DNA of 16,617 bases from Allobrachymonas sp. GTDB taxonomy: Bacteria; Pseudomonadota; Gammaproteobacteria; Burkholderiales; Burkholderiaceae_C. Positions within the stretch are counted from its first letter, which is position 1; each line of letters starts with the position of its first letter. Below the pieces are notes generated by a model. That model worked only from the letters and a program-made list of their open reading frames with translations. It searched no databases and had not been told where the DNA came from. Both the position numbers and the translations under genes were made by a program. The stretch covers positions 1 to 16,617 of the forward strand of contig JAAUOI010000027.1 in NCBI GenBank assembly GCA_012036375.1, read 5' to 3'. Of this stretch, positions 9,043-16,497 are shown in pieces.

Positions 9043-11156
9043 TTAGTCTGAAAGAGGTACGACAACGTTTTGCTGAAAAGCCGCAGAGCCGCGAACATTG
9101 CCAACTGCTGTGTCATTTCTGCCGTACACCAATCCAGCGCGTTCAGCGCCGGGACCGGTGAAGAAGCCACTGAAGAAGCCGTTGCCGCAGCCAATTGAAC
9201 GGAACGATGAGCCGCTGAGCTGCGCCTGACCATTGATGGAGATTTGATTCGCTCCAAACTGCACATTGATATTGGCATAGACAGGATTGGTGGAGTTGTT
9301 CAAGTCAAGCGTCAAATAACTCGAAGAGAGCAAATGCCCCGTGCCGCCTGATGTCGATGTAGGGATGCTGCCGCCGATCAAGCTGTAGGTGGCGTAACCA
9401 CTGGTTGGCATGTTGGTCGTGGGTTTGCCCACGATGTAATGCACATCAGTCACGGGGGTGGTGCTGTTTGTCAGGTGGTTGGCTGTCGCCCAAGAGCCCC
9501 AACCTAAGAAATCGGCTTGCCCCAGCGTGCCCACTGAGCCGTAATAACGAGCTGTGCTGCCAGTTGCTTGAATGGCGTTGCTGGAGTTGGTGCGCCAGCC
9601 TTGAAGCTGGGTGCCATTGAAGCGAGCGGGGATGCCTTCACCAGCTACAAAGGTATTGTTAAAGTCGCCGTCGTCGTCATCTGCAAAAAGTGGTCGCTTC
9701 CATCGAGCACATGGAGTCGGTAACCCAAGCTGTCCACATTCTGGTCTGTGATTGAATTGGGTTCGCGCGAGAACACGCCTGCGCCCGCCAGCGCGCCATA
9801 GCTTTGCGTATTGCCGGTGAAGCTCAGGCCGAGCGAGCCTGCTTGCGGGCCGCCAAAGAAGCCATAGGCCGTGCCAGCGCCTTCAGTGTCGCCAGAGTAG
9901 GTGTCAACGATGTTCAGTGAACTGCTGAATCCGCTGCCAGAGGTGGTGGCAGTGCCCCGCATGTTGAGCAGGCCGCCGTAATAGTTGATGGGTAGTGACG
10001 CGGAAACTTCTTGGTTGGAGCCCATTTGGACATCGAGGTTGATGTCCAGTTGTCTGCCAGCGCTGCGAAAATCCACCATCACATTGCTGCTAGGCAGCAA
10101 TGTGCCCGAAGCTCCTGCAGAGGAATACACGGGCGTGCCAGCAACCAAATCGTATTTGCCACGCAAGCCAGACGCGGCTGCGAAGGCATTTTCAGGCGTG
10201 GGCTGACCAATGACAAAACCTGATTGAGCCAGCGTGGCAGGGTTGGCGCCGCTCCAGTTGGCCGCTTGCCAAGTGCCCAGCAGCATGAAATCTCCGTCTG
10301 CAATACTGCCTGTGCGAGCCAGCTCGGTGACAGTGCCTGAGTCGCCTTGGTCATTGTTGCGGGCGCGAAAGCCTTGAAGCACGCCCCCTTCAACCAATGC
10401 AGCGCCCTCGATATAACCGCGAATATTGGCAGAACCCTCGGGGCTCAGGCCAGCGCCTGTAAAGGCCAGATTGGTGAAGACTTGACGGGGAACTGTTGCT
10501 GTTTTGCCCTCAGAATCCACATCGTCATTGCGTGCACTGACCAAGCGCCTCGGGTTGGGGGGATTCCAAACAGCGCGTTTTTCAACTCGCCTTGGCAGAG
10601 CACCAGCACTCGTCACCAATGCAGACTCGCCCAAATTTAAACCAATACAACCGCCTTGTGTGCACACTTCAATTGCATCTTGCTCGGTAGTCACGCTCAA
10701 TGTGCCATCGCTGTTGTAGGCCATGGAAAAGCCCGAGCCCCGAATGCCGATGGTGGCTGTGCTGGTGGTGACTTTGTAGTTGTCACGGTTGCGCTTGCCG
10801 ATCAAGCCGGTCAGGGCACGCATGCCCCCGCGAGCGAGATCAACGAGGAAGCTGTCTTGCTTGCCGTCGCCAGCATCAGCATAGCGCGAGATTTTGAATT
10901 GCGAATTGGGCTGCAAAGAGACCATGCCGCCATCTGTGAAGCGAAGCTGCGTACGGCCTGAGGTGCCGGTGGTGATCAAGTCGCCGCTTTCAATACGGCT
11001 ACCGCTGGCCAAAGGCGTGTTGGCAGAGGCACGTTGGACTGTCACATCCCCCACGCTAAATTGCGTTACCCCGGCATTGGCCATGGCTTGCAGGGGATAG
11101 GCGCTGGCGAGTGCGGCGATCAATGCGGTTTGCTTGAGATTGAGTGATTGGCGCAT
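9043..11156 (-). CDS. Secreted FecR-domain protein with two TbpB-like barrel lobes, frameshifted
   Basis: Signal peptide at residues 1-27 (ALIAALASAYPLQAMANA); no lipobox cysteine, so not an obvious lipoprotein. FecR domain about 32-185 (SVGDVTVQ, GDLITTGTSGRTQLRFTDGG, SLQPNSQFKIS). Two similar lobes of about 200 residues follow, each with an LQG(F/W)R opening, an ADF..G.W..AN stretch, GTLLPSS or GHLLSSS, and a GFF.GP.A ending (GFFGGPQAG; GFFTGPGAERAGLVYG). That ending resembles the C-terminal barrel of transferrin-binding-protein-B-like cargo. The frame breaks at A5 9685-9689: one more A (T on this strand) gives HFFADDDDGDFNNTF and 704 residues in all. SD AAGGAG lies 6 bp before the ATG. It follows the Slam-like gene by 25 bp, so the two should share an mRNA. 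The known FecR role as an inner-membrane anti-sigma factor does not fit, as no membrane segment is seen after the signal peptide. Confidence 0.85.
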
Positions 11157-11181
11157 GCTGTGCTCCTTGTAAAAATGATTT

Positions 11182-12504
11182 TTAAAACTCGCGGCGAGCC
11201 ATGATGCTCAGACTGGCTTTGCTGCTGTCGTTCACGACGATGTTGGAATTGCTGCGGTTCAAGTTGATCTGGGGGGTGATACGCCATTGCTCGCTGACTC
11301 GCCAAGCTGCACCAACGCTCAGGTCGAGCTGGGTATCGTTACGCACCGTAAAAAACAGTGGGTTAACGCCGCCGTATTTGCGGCTTTCCACAGAAGCAGA
11401 TGTGAACAGACTCCAATTCGCGCTGAGCGACATTTGCATGCCTGCACGCAGCCCCATCATGCGATGACTCAAATCGGGAAATAGTGAATTTTTAACACGT
11501 TCACGCCCAACATAGCCACCGACGTAATACAACATGCCGCTGCCCAGTTGCTGTGCAAAGCTGGTGCCCAGCACGGTGCGACGCGCGTCGCGATTGGGTT
11601 GAGAGGGGTAGTCGAGATTGGAGATTTGCAGATAAGTGCCCCATTGGCGTGTGCCATCTGAGCGATATGTCCATTCGCCGGTTAGCCCCGAAATTCTGCG
11701 TAAGGTAGAGCCGTCGATGGCGGTTTGGCCAAGATTGACCACGCCAGAGAATTCGTTGCGCTCTTCGCGGTAGCTCACGCCAGCGCTGGCATCAATCTGC
11801 TCAATATCGAATGCGCTGGCGTTGTTGCCATGCTTGCGAATGCTGGCGTTTGCATTGCCAATAAAAGACCAACGCGGTGCAAGATTGGCGCGGCCTGACA
11901 GACCCGCGCCAAGTTGAAAATAGCTGGCATCTGTTTTTTGGCCAGCAGGCAGCAAAGTGACCATCGCACCGCCAAAAAACGGCACAGCAAAACTATTGCT
12001 GGATGGCCCGCTGTTGACGTTATTGTCGTAGCCGATGCCTGTTTCCACATGCAGCTTCATGGACGAGCGGCCTGCTTCATCTACTTTGTCAATCGCTTGC
12101 AAAAACTCATCAATCGTGCGGCCTACGCCTTCAGGCACGCCTTGCTCCTTAGTTTCTTGCAGCAGCTTGCGAGCATTGGCTGTGTCACCAACGGCAAACA
12201 TCGCGCGAGCGAGTTCAGCGCGTGCGCGGGCGTTATCGGGTTGCACTACCAAAACGCGCTCCAGAGCAAAAATTGCTCGCGCAAATTGCCCTACTTCATT
12301 GGCCGCTATGCCAAGTGCAGCATCAAAATCAGGATCGCCTGCGCGTGCACCCTCAAGCGGCGAGAGTAGGTCAAATGCTTGTTGCGCCTGCTTGGCGTTG
12401 ATCGCCTCCATGGCTTGGCGCACAGGCGCATCGACCACTGCCCACGCGGGGGCAGTGCAGAGCGTGAGCGCGGCCCACAGGCTTGCTGTTTTTAATGGCT
12501 TCAT
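11182..12504 (-). CDS. Slam-like (type XI secretion) outer-membrane protein, TPR plus beta-barrel
   Basis: 440 residues. A signal peptide (1-22, ending APAWA) is followed by a TPR-like periplasmic region (about 25-130; ARAIFALERVLVVQPDNARARAEL is split by no gap) and a C-terminal beta-barrel from about residue 155 (LHVETGIGYDNNVNSG) ending in the outer-membrane signature REF. This order matches surface lipoprotein assembly modifiers (DUF560/PF04575), which pass barrel-bearing cargo to the cell surface. The ATG at 12504 is chosen over upstream codons because it starts the signal peptide and has SD AAGGAAAG at 12508-12515. The frame is intact. It is the first gene of a minus-strand block with its likely cargo next. 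Assignment is from architecture and motifs; another TPR-porin family is possible. Confidence 0.75.
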   Translation of the reverse strand: MKPLKTASLWAALTLCTAPAWAVVDAPVRQAMEAINAKQAQQAFDLLSPLEGARAGDPDFDAALGIAANEVGQFARAIFALERVLVVQPDNARARAELARAMFAVGDTANARKLLQETKEQGVPEGVGRTIDEFLQAIDKVDEAGRSSMKLHVETGIGYDNNVNSGPSSNSFAVPFFGGAMVTLLPAGQKTDASYFQLGAGLSGRANLAPRWSFIGNANASIRKHGNNASAFDIEQIDASAGVSYREERNEFSGVVNLGQTAIDGSTLRRISGLTGEWTYRSDGTRQWGTYLQISNLDYPSQPNRDARRTVLGTSFAQQLGSGMLYYVGGYVGRERVKNSLFPDLSHRMMGLRAGMQMSLSANWSLFTSASVESRKYGGVNPLFFTVRNDTQLDLSVGAAWRVSEQWRITPQINLNRSNSNIVVNDSSKASLSIMARREF

Positions 12505-12753
12505 AAACTTTCCTTCTTGTCGCGTTTGCAAACGCTCACGTTTTCGTGAACTTTGCATTTCTCTCTCACCAAACGCTTCTATTTGAAACGATTTGAGTGT
12601 TTTTGGGAAGGAATTTGACCTCTTGTTGCTGGGATTTTTTATAAAAACACAAGTCATGCGCAAAGCCAAATTTGGGTTTACTACTTTCGATTTAAGTTTT
12701 CCTCTTGCATTTCAAACCGAGGGTAAATCTGGGGATGTTTGGGGTTTTTGCAT

Positions 12754-12784
12754 TTGAATATAAGAATATACTGATATTTATAGT
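12754..12784 (+). promoter_or_regulatory. Candidate arsR-sox promoter
   Basis: TTGAAT (12754-12759) and TATAGT (12779-12784) are 19 bp apart, a wide but usable sigma-70 spacing, about 30 bp before the start codon. An alternative -10, TATACT at 12767-12772, lacks a good -35. Confidence 0.35.
12765..12778. promoter_or_regulatory. Candidate ArsR operator (inverted repeat)
   Basis: AATAT-actg-ATATT is a perfect 5-bp inverted repeat; a further TA pair matches two bases outside each arm. It lies in the spacer of the candidate promoter, where an ArsR-family dimer would block polymerase. AT-rich ATAT-type palindromes are typical operators of BigR/SqrR-like sulfur regulators. Confidence 0.4.
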
Positions 12785-12800
12785 TTTAGTCATTTATTTT

Positions 12801-12804
12801 GGAG
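12801..12804 (+). promoter_or_regulatory. Ribosome-binding site setting the arsR TTG start
   Basis: GGAG lies 8 bases before TTG at 12813. It is the only Shine-Dalgarno-like sequence near the frame and decides for the TTG over the upstream ATG at 12705, whose extra residues are not ArsR-like. Confidence 0.5.
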
Positions 12805-12812
12805 ACTCGCCA

Positions 12813-13199
12813 TTGAAAGCCGTGCGCACAGCAGAGCCATCAGCCTCAACGGCCACGCTCGATCCGCAAGCCTTGCAGGTGTTTGCAACTGCGGCGGAAT
12901 TGTTTAGCGTCTTGTCCACGCCAATTCGTTTGCAGGTGCTTCATGCGCTGTGCGATGGCGAGCGCAGTGTGAGCCAGATGCTGGAGACCATTGATTGCTC
13001 GCAGCCCAATTTGAGCCAACATTTGAATGTGTTGTACCGCAGCGGCGTGCTGGCCAAGCGCAAGGAGGGCACGCAAGTGCTGTACCGCGTGCAAAGCGAG
13101 CGGGCGCTGGCGATTTGCCGCAGCGTGTGCACCCAGGTGGCGATTGAGCTGGATGATCCTGAGCAGATCGAGCAGCCTGAGCGCTTGGTGGTGCATTAA
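12813..13199 (+). CDS. ArsR/SmtB-family regulator of the sox cluster
   Basis: 128 residues from the TTG start. Winged helix-turn-helix: LSTPIRLQVLHAL (helix region about 34-46), recognition helix SQPNLSQHLNVLYRSGVL (63-80), beta-wing KRKEGTQVLYRV (82-93). The arsenic-type ELCVCDL metal site is absent. Four cysteines (47, 62, 102, 106) are present; 62 sits at the start of the recognition helix and 102/106 in the dimer helix, so a thiol or persulfide switch is plausible, as in SqrR/BigR, although the cysteine positions are not identical to theirs. It is 31 bp upstream of soxC on the same strand, so it likely represses its own sox operon and is relieved by sulfide or thiosulfate products. Confidence 0.88.
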   Translation: MKAVRTAEPSASTATLDPQALQVFATAAELFSVLSTPIRLQVLHALCDGERSVSQMLETIDCSQPNLSQHLNVLYRSGVLAKRKEGTQVLYRVQSERALAICRSVCTQVAIELDDPEQIEQPERLVVH

Positions 13200-13230
13200 C
13201 TTTTCATGGTGATCCTGCGGAGACCTTTGG

Positions 13231-14584
13231 ATGACATTTTTACAAAAAGCCCCTGAAAATTTCCTTGCGCCCGCAGACATTGCGCAGGCTAGGCAAGAGC
13301 TGAAGGCTGGGCGGCGCGGTTTTATTTCCTCCTCGTTTGCTACAGCTTGATAGCATCTGGCGCAGCTTCTATGCCGGCCAGAGGCCAAAATGCTTCTCAA
13401 AATGCAGGCGATCCGAATATTCTGGAATTGCCGCCACACAGCAAAGCGCTCGGCCAAGCTGTGGCGGCGCGGGGCTATGGCATTCCGAGTGCGTTTGAGA
13501 AAAATCTACAGCGCCGCGAAAGCCCGGGGCTGACTCGCGTGAGCCAAGCCAGCGTGAGCTTCACGCCGCTTCAAGGGCTGTTTGGCATCATCACACCGAG
13601 TGGCCTGCATTTTGAGCGGCATCACCAAGGTTGGTGGGATATTGAGCCAGACAAGCATCGCTTCATGATCAATGGCAGTGATGAAAAATGCTCAAAACGC
13701 CGATGGTGTTCACCATGGACGATTTGATGCGCTTGCCTTCTGTGAGCCGCATCCATTTCATTGAATGTGGCGCGAACACAGGCATGGAGTGGGGCAATGT
13801 GGCCGTGCCCACGGTGCAATACACGCATGGCATGATTTCTTGCAGCGAGTTCACCGGCGTGCCGCTGCGCCTCTTGCTCGATATGTGTGGCGCAGATTAC
13901 AAGCGCGGCAAGTTCGTGTTGGCCGAGGGGGCAGATGGCTCGGGCATGACGCGCACGATACCGATGAGCCTCATTCAAAATGATGAAGTGCTCGTGGCTT
14001 ATGGGCAAAACGGCGAGATGCTGCGCCCTGAGAATGGCTATCCACTGCGCCTTGTCGTGCCCGGTGTGCAGGGCGTGAGCTGGGTGAAATACCTGCGGCG
14101 CATTGAGTTGGGCGACAAGCCTTATGGCGCGAAAGATGAGGTCTTGCATTATGTTGACCTGCTGCCGGATGGCACGCATCGGCAGTATTCGAGTATTCAA
14201 GAAATCAAAAGCGTGATCACATCGCCAAGCGGCGGGCAAGTGTTGCTGGATAAAGGCACGCATCAAATCACGGGCTTGGCTTGGAGCGGGCGCGGCAAGG
14301 TGCGCAAGGTGGATGTGAGTGTGGATGGCGGGCGCAATTGGCAGCCTGCGCGCATGCAAACGCCGGTGCTCTCCAAATGCCTCACGCGGTTTACATTGCC
14401 TTGGAATTGGGACGGCAAACCGGCTCTCCTCATGAGCCGCGCGGTGGACGAGACGAGGCATATTCAGCCGACTTATTCTGAGCTGCGCAAAGTGCGCGGA
14501 TCAAGAAGCGTGTATCACAACAATGCGATTCAGACATGGTTGGTCGAAGAAAGTGGCGAGGTGAAAAATGTTCAGCTGTCTTGA
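13231..14584 (+). CDS. soxC: SoxC, molybdenum subunit of sulfane dehydrogenase, frameshifted twice
   Basis: Periplasmic molybdopterin protein which with SoxD oxidises sulfane sulfur bound to SoxY. Tat signal with GRRGFISSSFAT; the body carries FERHHQGWWDI, the cofactor cysteine in IHFIECGANTGMEW (codon 13766-13768), RPENGYPLRLVVPGVQG, SWVKYLRRIE and a C-terminal HNNAIQTWLV. The start ATG at 13231 has SD GGAG at 13219-13222. Two frame changes: near 13345-13350, inside a repeat, where one added base makes a continuous Tat hydrophobic stretch FATALIASGAASMPA; and at A5 13684-13688, where one added A gives DEKMLKTPMVFTMDDL. Repaired length is 451 residues, normal for SoxC. Sequencing error is likely for the second; the first lacks a long homopolymer and could be real. 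Confidence 0.95.
13338..13386 (-). repeat. Interspersed repeat copy D, within the soxC Tat signal
   Basis: On the minus strand: ggcctctggccggcatagaa, then gctgcgccagatgctatcaa, related to the copies at 2712, 6774 and 8978 but the most diverged. It covers the codons for the hydrophobic part of the SoxC Tat signal and contains the first soxC frame change. Confidence 0.5.
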
Positions 14585-14589
14585 GATTT

Positions 14590-14704
14590 CTAGGTATCGC
14601 GAAAAAACGCGAAAACCACGCGAAAAACGCGAAAAAATACCAAAAACTATTTATGTTTTCTTTCGCGCTTTTTCGCGCCCTTTTGCGTTTTTCGCGTTAC
14701 CTAG
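14590..14704 (+). repeat. Long hairpin of CGCGAAAA units at the soxC-soxD junction
   Basis: An inverted repeat of about 50 bp per arm: the left arm starts ctaggtatcgcgaaaaaacg and the right arm ends tttttcgcgttacctag. Reading the right arm in reverse gives almost the same series of CGCGAAAA-type units, with a few mismatches and single-base gaps. The loop is about 15 nt. It begins 5 bp after the soxC stop and covers the soxD start codon and the first ~17 codons of its signal peptide. Probably a palindromic mobile element; as RNA it would form a long stem burying the soxD start. Confidence 0.75.
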
Positions 14705-15837
14705 TTCTAGGCTTACTCACCACAGCAGCCACAGCGCAAACCAACTTCCAAAACATCGGCAGATCCGCCACCCCTGCCGAAGTCAAAGCTTGGGACATTG
14801 ATGTTCGTCCCGATTTCAAGGGTCTGCCCACTGGCAAAGGCTCAGTGATTCAAGGGGAAAAAATTTGGGAATGGGCTCAGTGCGCAGGCTGTCATGGCAG
14901 CTTTGGGGAAAGCAATGAAGTGTTCACGCCGATTGCGGGGAACACGACTGCGAAAGACATTGAAACCGGCAAAGTGGCTTCGCTCCTACCCGGTGCGAAC
15001 ACGCCGCAGCGCACGACGCTCATGAAGCTCTCCAGCCTTTCCACGCTGTGGGACTACGTTAACCGCGCCATGCCTTGGACGGCACCGAAATCCCTTTCAA
15101 GCGACGAGGTGTATGCCGTCACAGCTTATATGCTGAATTTAGGCAATATCGTTCCCGCAGATTTCACGCTCAATGATCAAAATATCCGCGAGGTGCAAAA
15201 GCGTATTCCGAATCGCAACGGCAAGACGACTGCGCATGCGATGTGGCCGGGCAAGGAATTGGGCGGCGCGGCCAAGCCTGATGTGCAGGGCTCAGCTTGT
15301 ATGAAAGATTGCAAGGCCGATCCGAGAGTGGCGAGCTTTTTGCCTGCTCATGCCCGTGATGCGCATGGCAATTTGGCGGAGCAATCGCGCGGCGTGGGCG
15401 GCTCTCGTGGGGCGGATACCACGAAGCCGGTTAGCGTCTCCACATCAGCTCTAGTTTTGAAAGAAAATCAGGCATTAACCGGCAAGGAATCTCCGCTAGG
15501 TGCTACGAATTCAGGAGCATCTACAGTGCCAGCCTCTGCGCCTGCGCCTGCCGCAGCTGGTGCGGCAGCTGCCCTCAAATCCGCAGACGTGATGCCCACC
15601 CTGCAAAAATACGCATGTATCGCTTGCCACGGCATGGACAACAAACTGGTCGGCCCGAGCTTCAAAGAAATCGTCGCCAAACAAGGCAAACGCGCCGATG
15701 CACAAACCTATCTCGCTGGAAAAATCAAATCCGGCTCTCAGGGCGTGTATGGGCAAATTCCGATGCCGGCGCAGAGCATTAGCGAAGCAGAAGCTGCGCG
15801 GGTGGCACACTGGCTGGTGCAGGGCGGGCAAAAGTAG
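14653..15837 (+). CDS. soxD: SoxD, diheme cytochrome c subunit of sulfane dehydrogenase
   Basis: Electron-accepting partner of SoxC in the periplasm. 394 residues from the ATG at 14653. Signal peptide 1-28 (YLVLGLLTTAATA before Q). Heme 1 site CAGCH at 77-81 with a likely Met ligand in RAMPW (Met140); heme 2 site CIACH at 322-326 with IPMPAQ (Met371). Between the heme domains, a CMKDC pair (216-220) and an Ala/Pro/Ser-rich linker (about 285-308). The frame is open upstream into soxC, but those residues are Lys-rich products of the hairpin and do not look like a signal, so the ATG is preferred even though no ribosome-binding site precedes it. The start lies within the long hairpin. Frame intact. 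Confidence 0.93.
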   Translation: MFSFALFRALLRFSRYLVLGLLTTAATAQTNFQNIGRSATPAEVKAWDIDVRPDFKGLPTGKGSVIQGEKIWEWAQCAGCHGSFGESNEVFTPIAGNTTAKDIETGKVASLLPGANTPQRTTLMKLSSLSTLWDYVNRAMPWTAPKSLSSDEVYAVTAYMLNLGNIVPADFTLNDQNIREVQKRIPNRNGKTTAHAMWPGKELGGAAKPDVQGSACMKDCKADPRVASFLPAHARDAHGNLAEQSRGVGGSRGADTTKPVSVSTSALVLKENQALTGKESPLGATNSGASTVPASAPAPAAAGAAAALKSADVMPTLQKYACIACHGMDNKLVGPSFKEIVAKQGKRADAQTYLAGKIKSGSQGVYGQIPMPAQSISEAEAARVAHWLVQGGQK

Positions 15838-16008
15838 GCCGGAAGTTAAGAAATCGGCATGTGCATATGACCAAAATATTGCAACTCCAGCTGTGCTGCT
15901 GTCCTCTATGTCTGATCCGCAGGCGTTAGGGCAAAAGCGGATACCCAAATCCTCAGGGACTTTTACAATTCATCCATTCACTTTTTATCTAACAGGAGCA
16001 TCCAACTC

Positions 16009-16473
16009 ATGAAACGTCGTGATTTAAACCAAAAGGGCGCAGCCGTGATTGCGCTCGCCGCTGGCGCAGGCTGGCTGCCCGCAGCAAGCTTTGCCCAAGC
16101 CGCTGGCTGGAATAAAGCCGCCTTTGACACTAAGAGCTTGGCCGATGCCGTCAAGGCCTTGGGCGGCACGAGCGCTGCCACATTGAGCCCCGATGTGCAG
16201 CTCACCGCGCCCGAGATTGCCGAAAACGGCAACGTCGTGCGTATCGGCGTGGCTTCCACGAATCCAGCCGTGACGCAAATCGCGCTGCTGGTTGAGAAAA
16301 ACCCAAGCGCTGTGAGCGCCGTGTTTGACGTGATTGCAGGCACCGATGCGAGCTTTGCGACCAATATCAAAATGGGGCAATCGAGCAATGTGTATGCTGT
16401 GGCGAAAGCAGGCGACAAATTCCTCTATGCCCAAAAAGAGGTCAAGGTTACCCTCGGCGGCTGCGGCGGTTAA
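16009..16473 (+). CDS. soxY: SoxY sulfur carrier
   Basis: 154 residues. Carries sulfur intermediates of the Sox cycle on the cysteine of the C-terminal GGCGG tail (Cys152), which is intact. The N-terminus MKRRDLNQKG is Tat-like (RR-x-L) followed by a hydrophobic stretch and an Ala-rich cleavage region (AASFAQA). SD AGGAG at 15994-15998. It is separated from soxD by 171 bp that hold no gene I can support. SoxZ follows after 24 bp, as in most sox clusters, and the pair would be exported together. Confidence 0.95.
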   Translation: MKRRDLNQKGAAVIALAAGAGWLPAASFAQAAGWNKAAFDTKSLADAVKALGGTSAATLSPDVQLTAPEIAENGNVVRIGVASTNPAVTQIALLVEKNPSAVSAVFDVIAGTDASFATNIKMGQSSNVYAVAKAGDKFLYAQKEVKVTLGGCGG

Positions 16474-16497
16474 GTTAAGAATTGAAGGAGAAACACC

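Larger units (their letters stand above)
12505..12812. other. AT-rich divergent intergenic region
   Basis: 308 bp between the start codons of the minus-strand secretion block and the plus-strand arsR-sox cluster. It is clearly richer in A and T than its surroundings. Frames that run into both genes from here show no conserved protein sequence and are untranslated leader or spurious extension. The arsR side holds a promoter-like pair and an inverted repeat; on the other strand a TATAAA box near 12640 could belong to the Slam-like gene, but no matching -35 was found. Confidence 0.6.

Noticed and set aside
9043..11156. FecR-like gene as an iron-dicitrate anti-sigma regulator
   Set aside because: No FecI-type sigma gene or TonB receptor nearby, a cleavable signal peptide, no transmembrane helix after it, and two barrel-like lobes instead.
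12035..12586. 183-codon plus-strand frame opposite the Slam-like gene
   Set aside because: Shadow frame rich in Ser/Ala/Arg; the minus strand has a signal peptide, TPRs and a barrel ending in REF.
13622..14461. 279-codon minus-strand open frame opposite soxC
   Set aside because: The soxC reading on the plus strand is unambiguous; the antisense product is His/Ala/Arg-rich with no recognisable domain.
15838..16008. Possible small gene or RNA between soxD and soxY
   Set aside because: Only a short open frame with no conserved sequence or ribosome-binding site, and no clear stem-loop; treated as the soxY leader.
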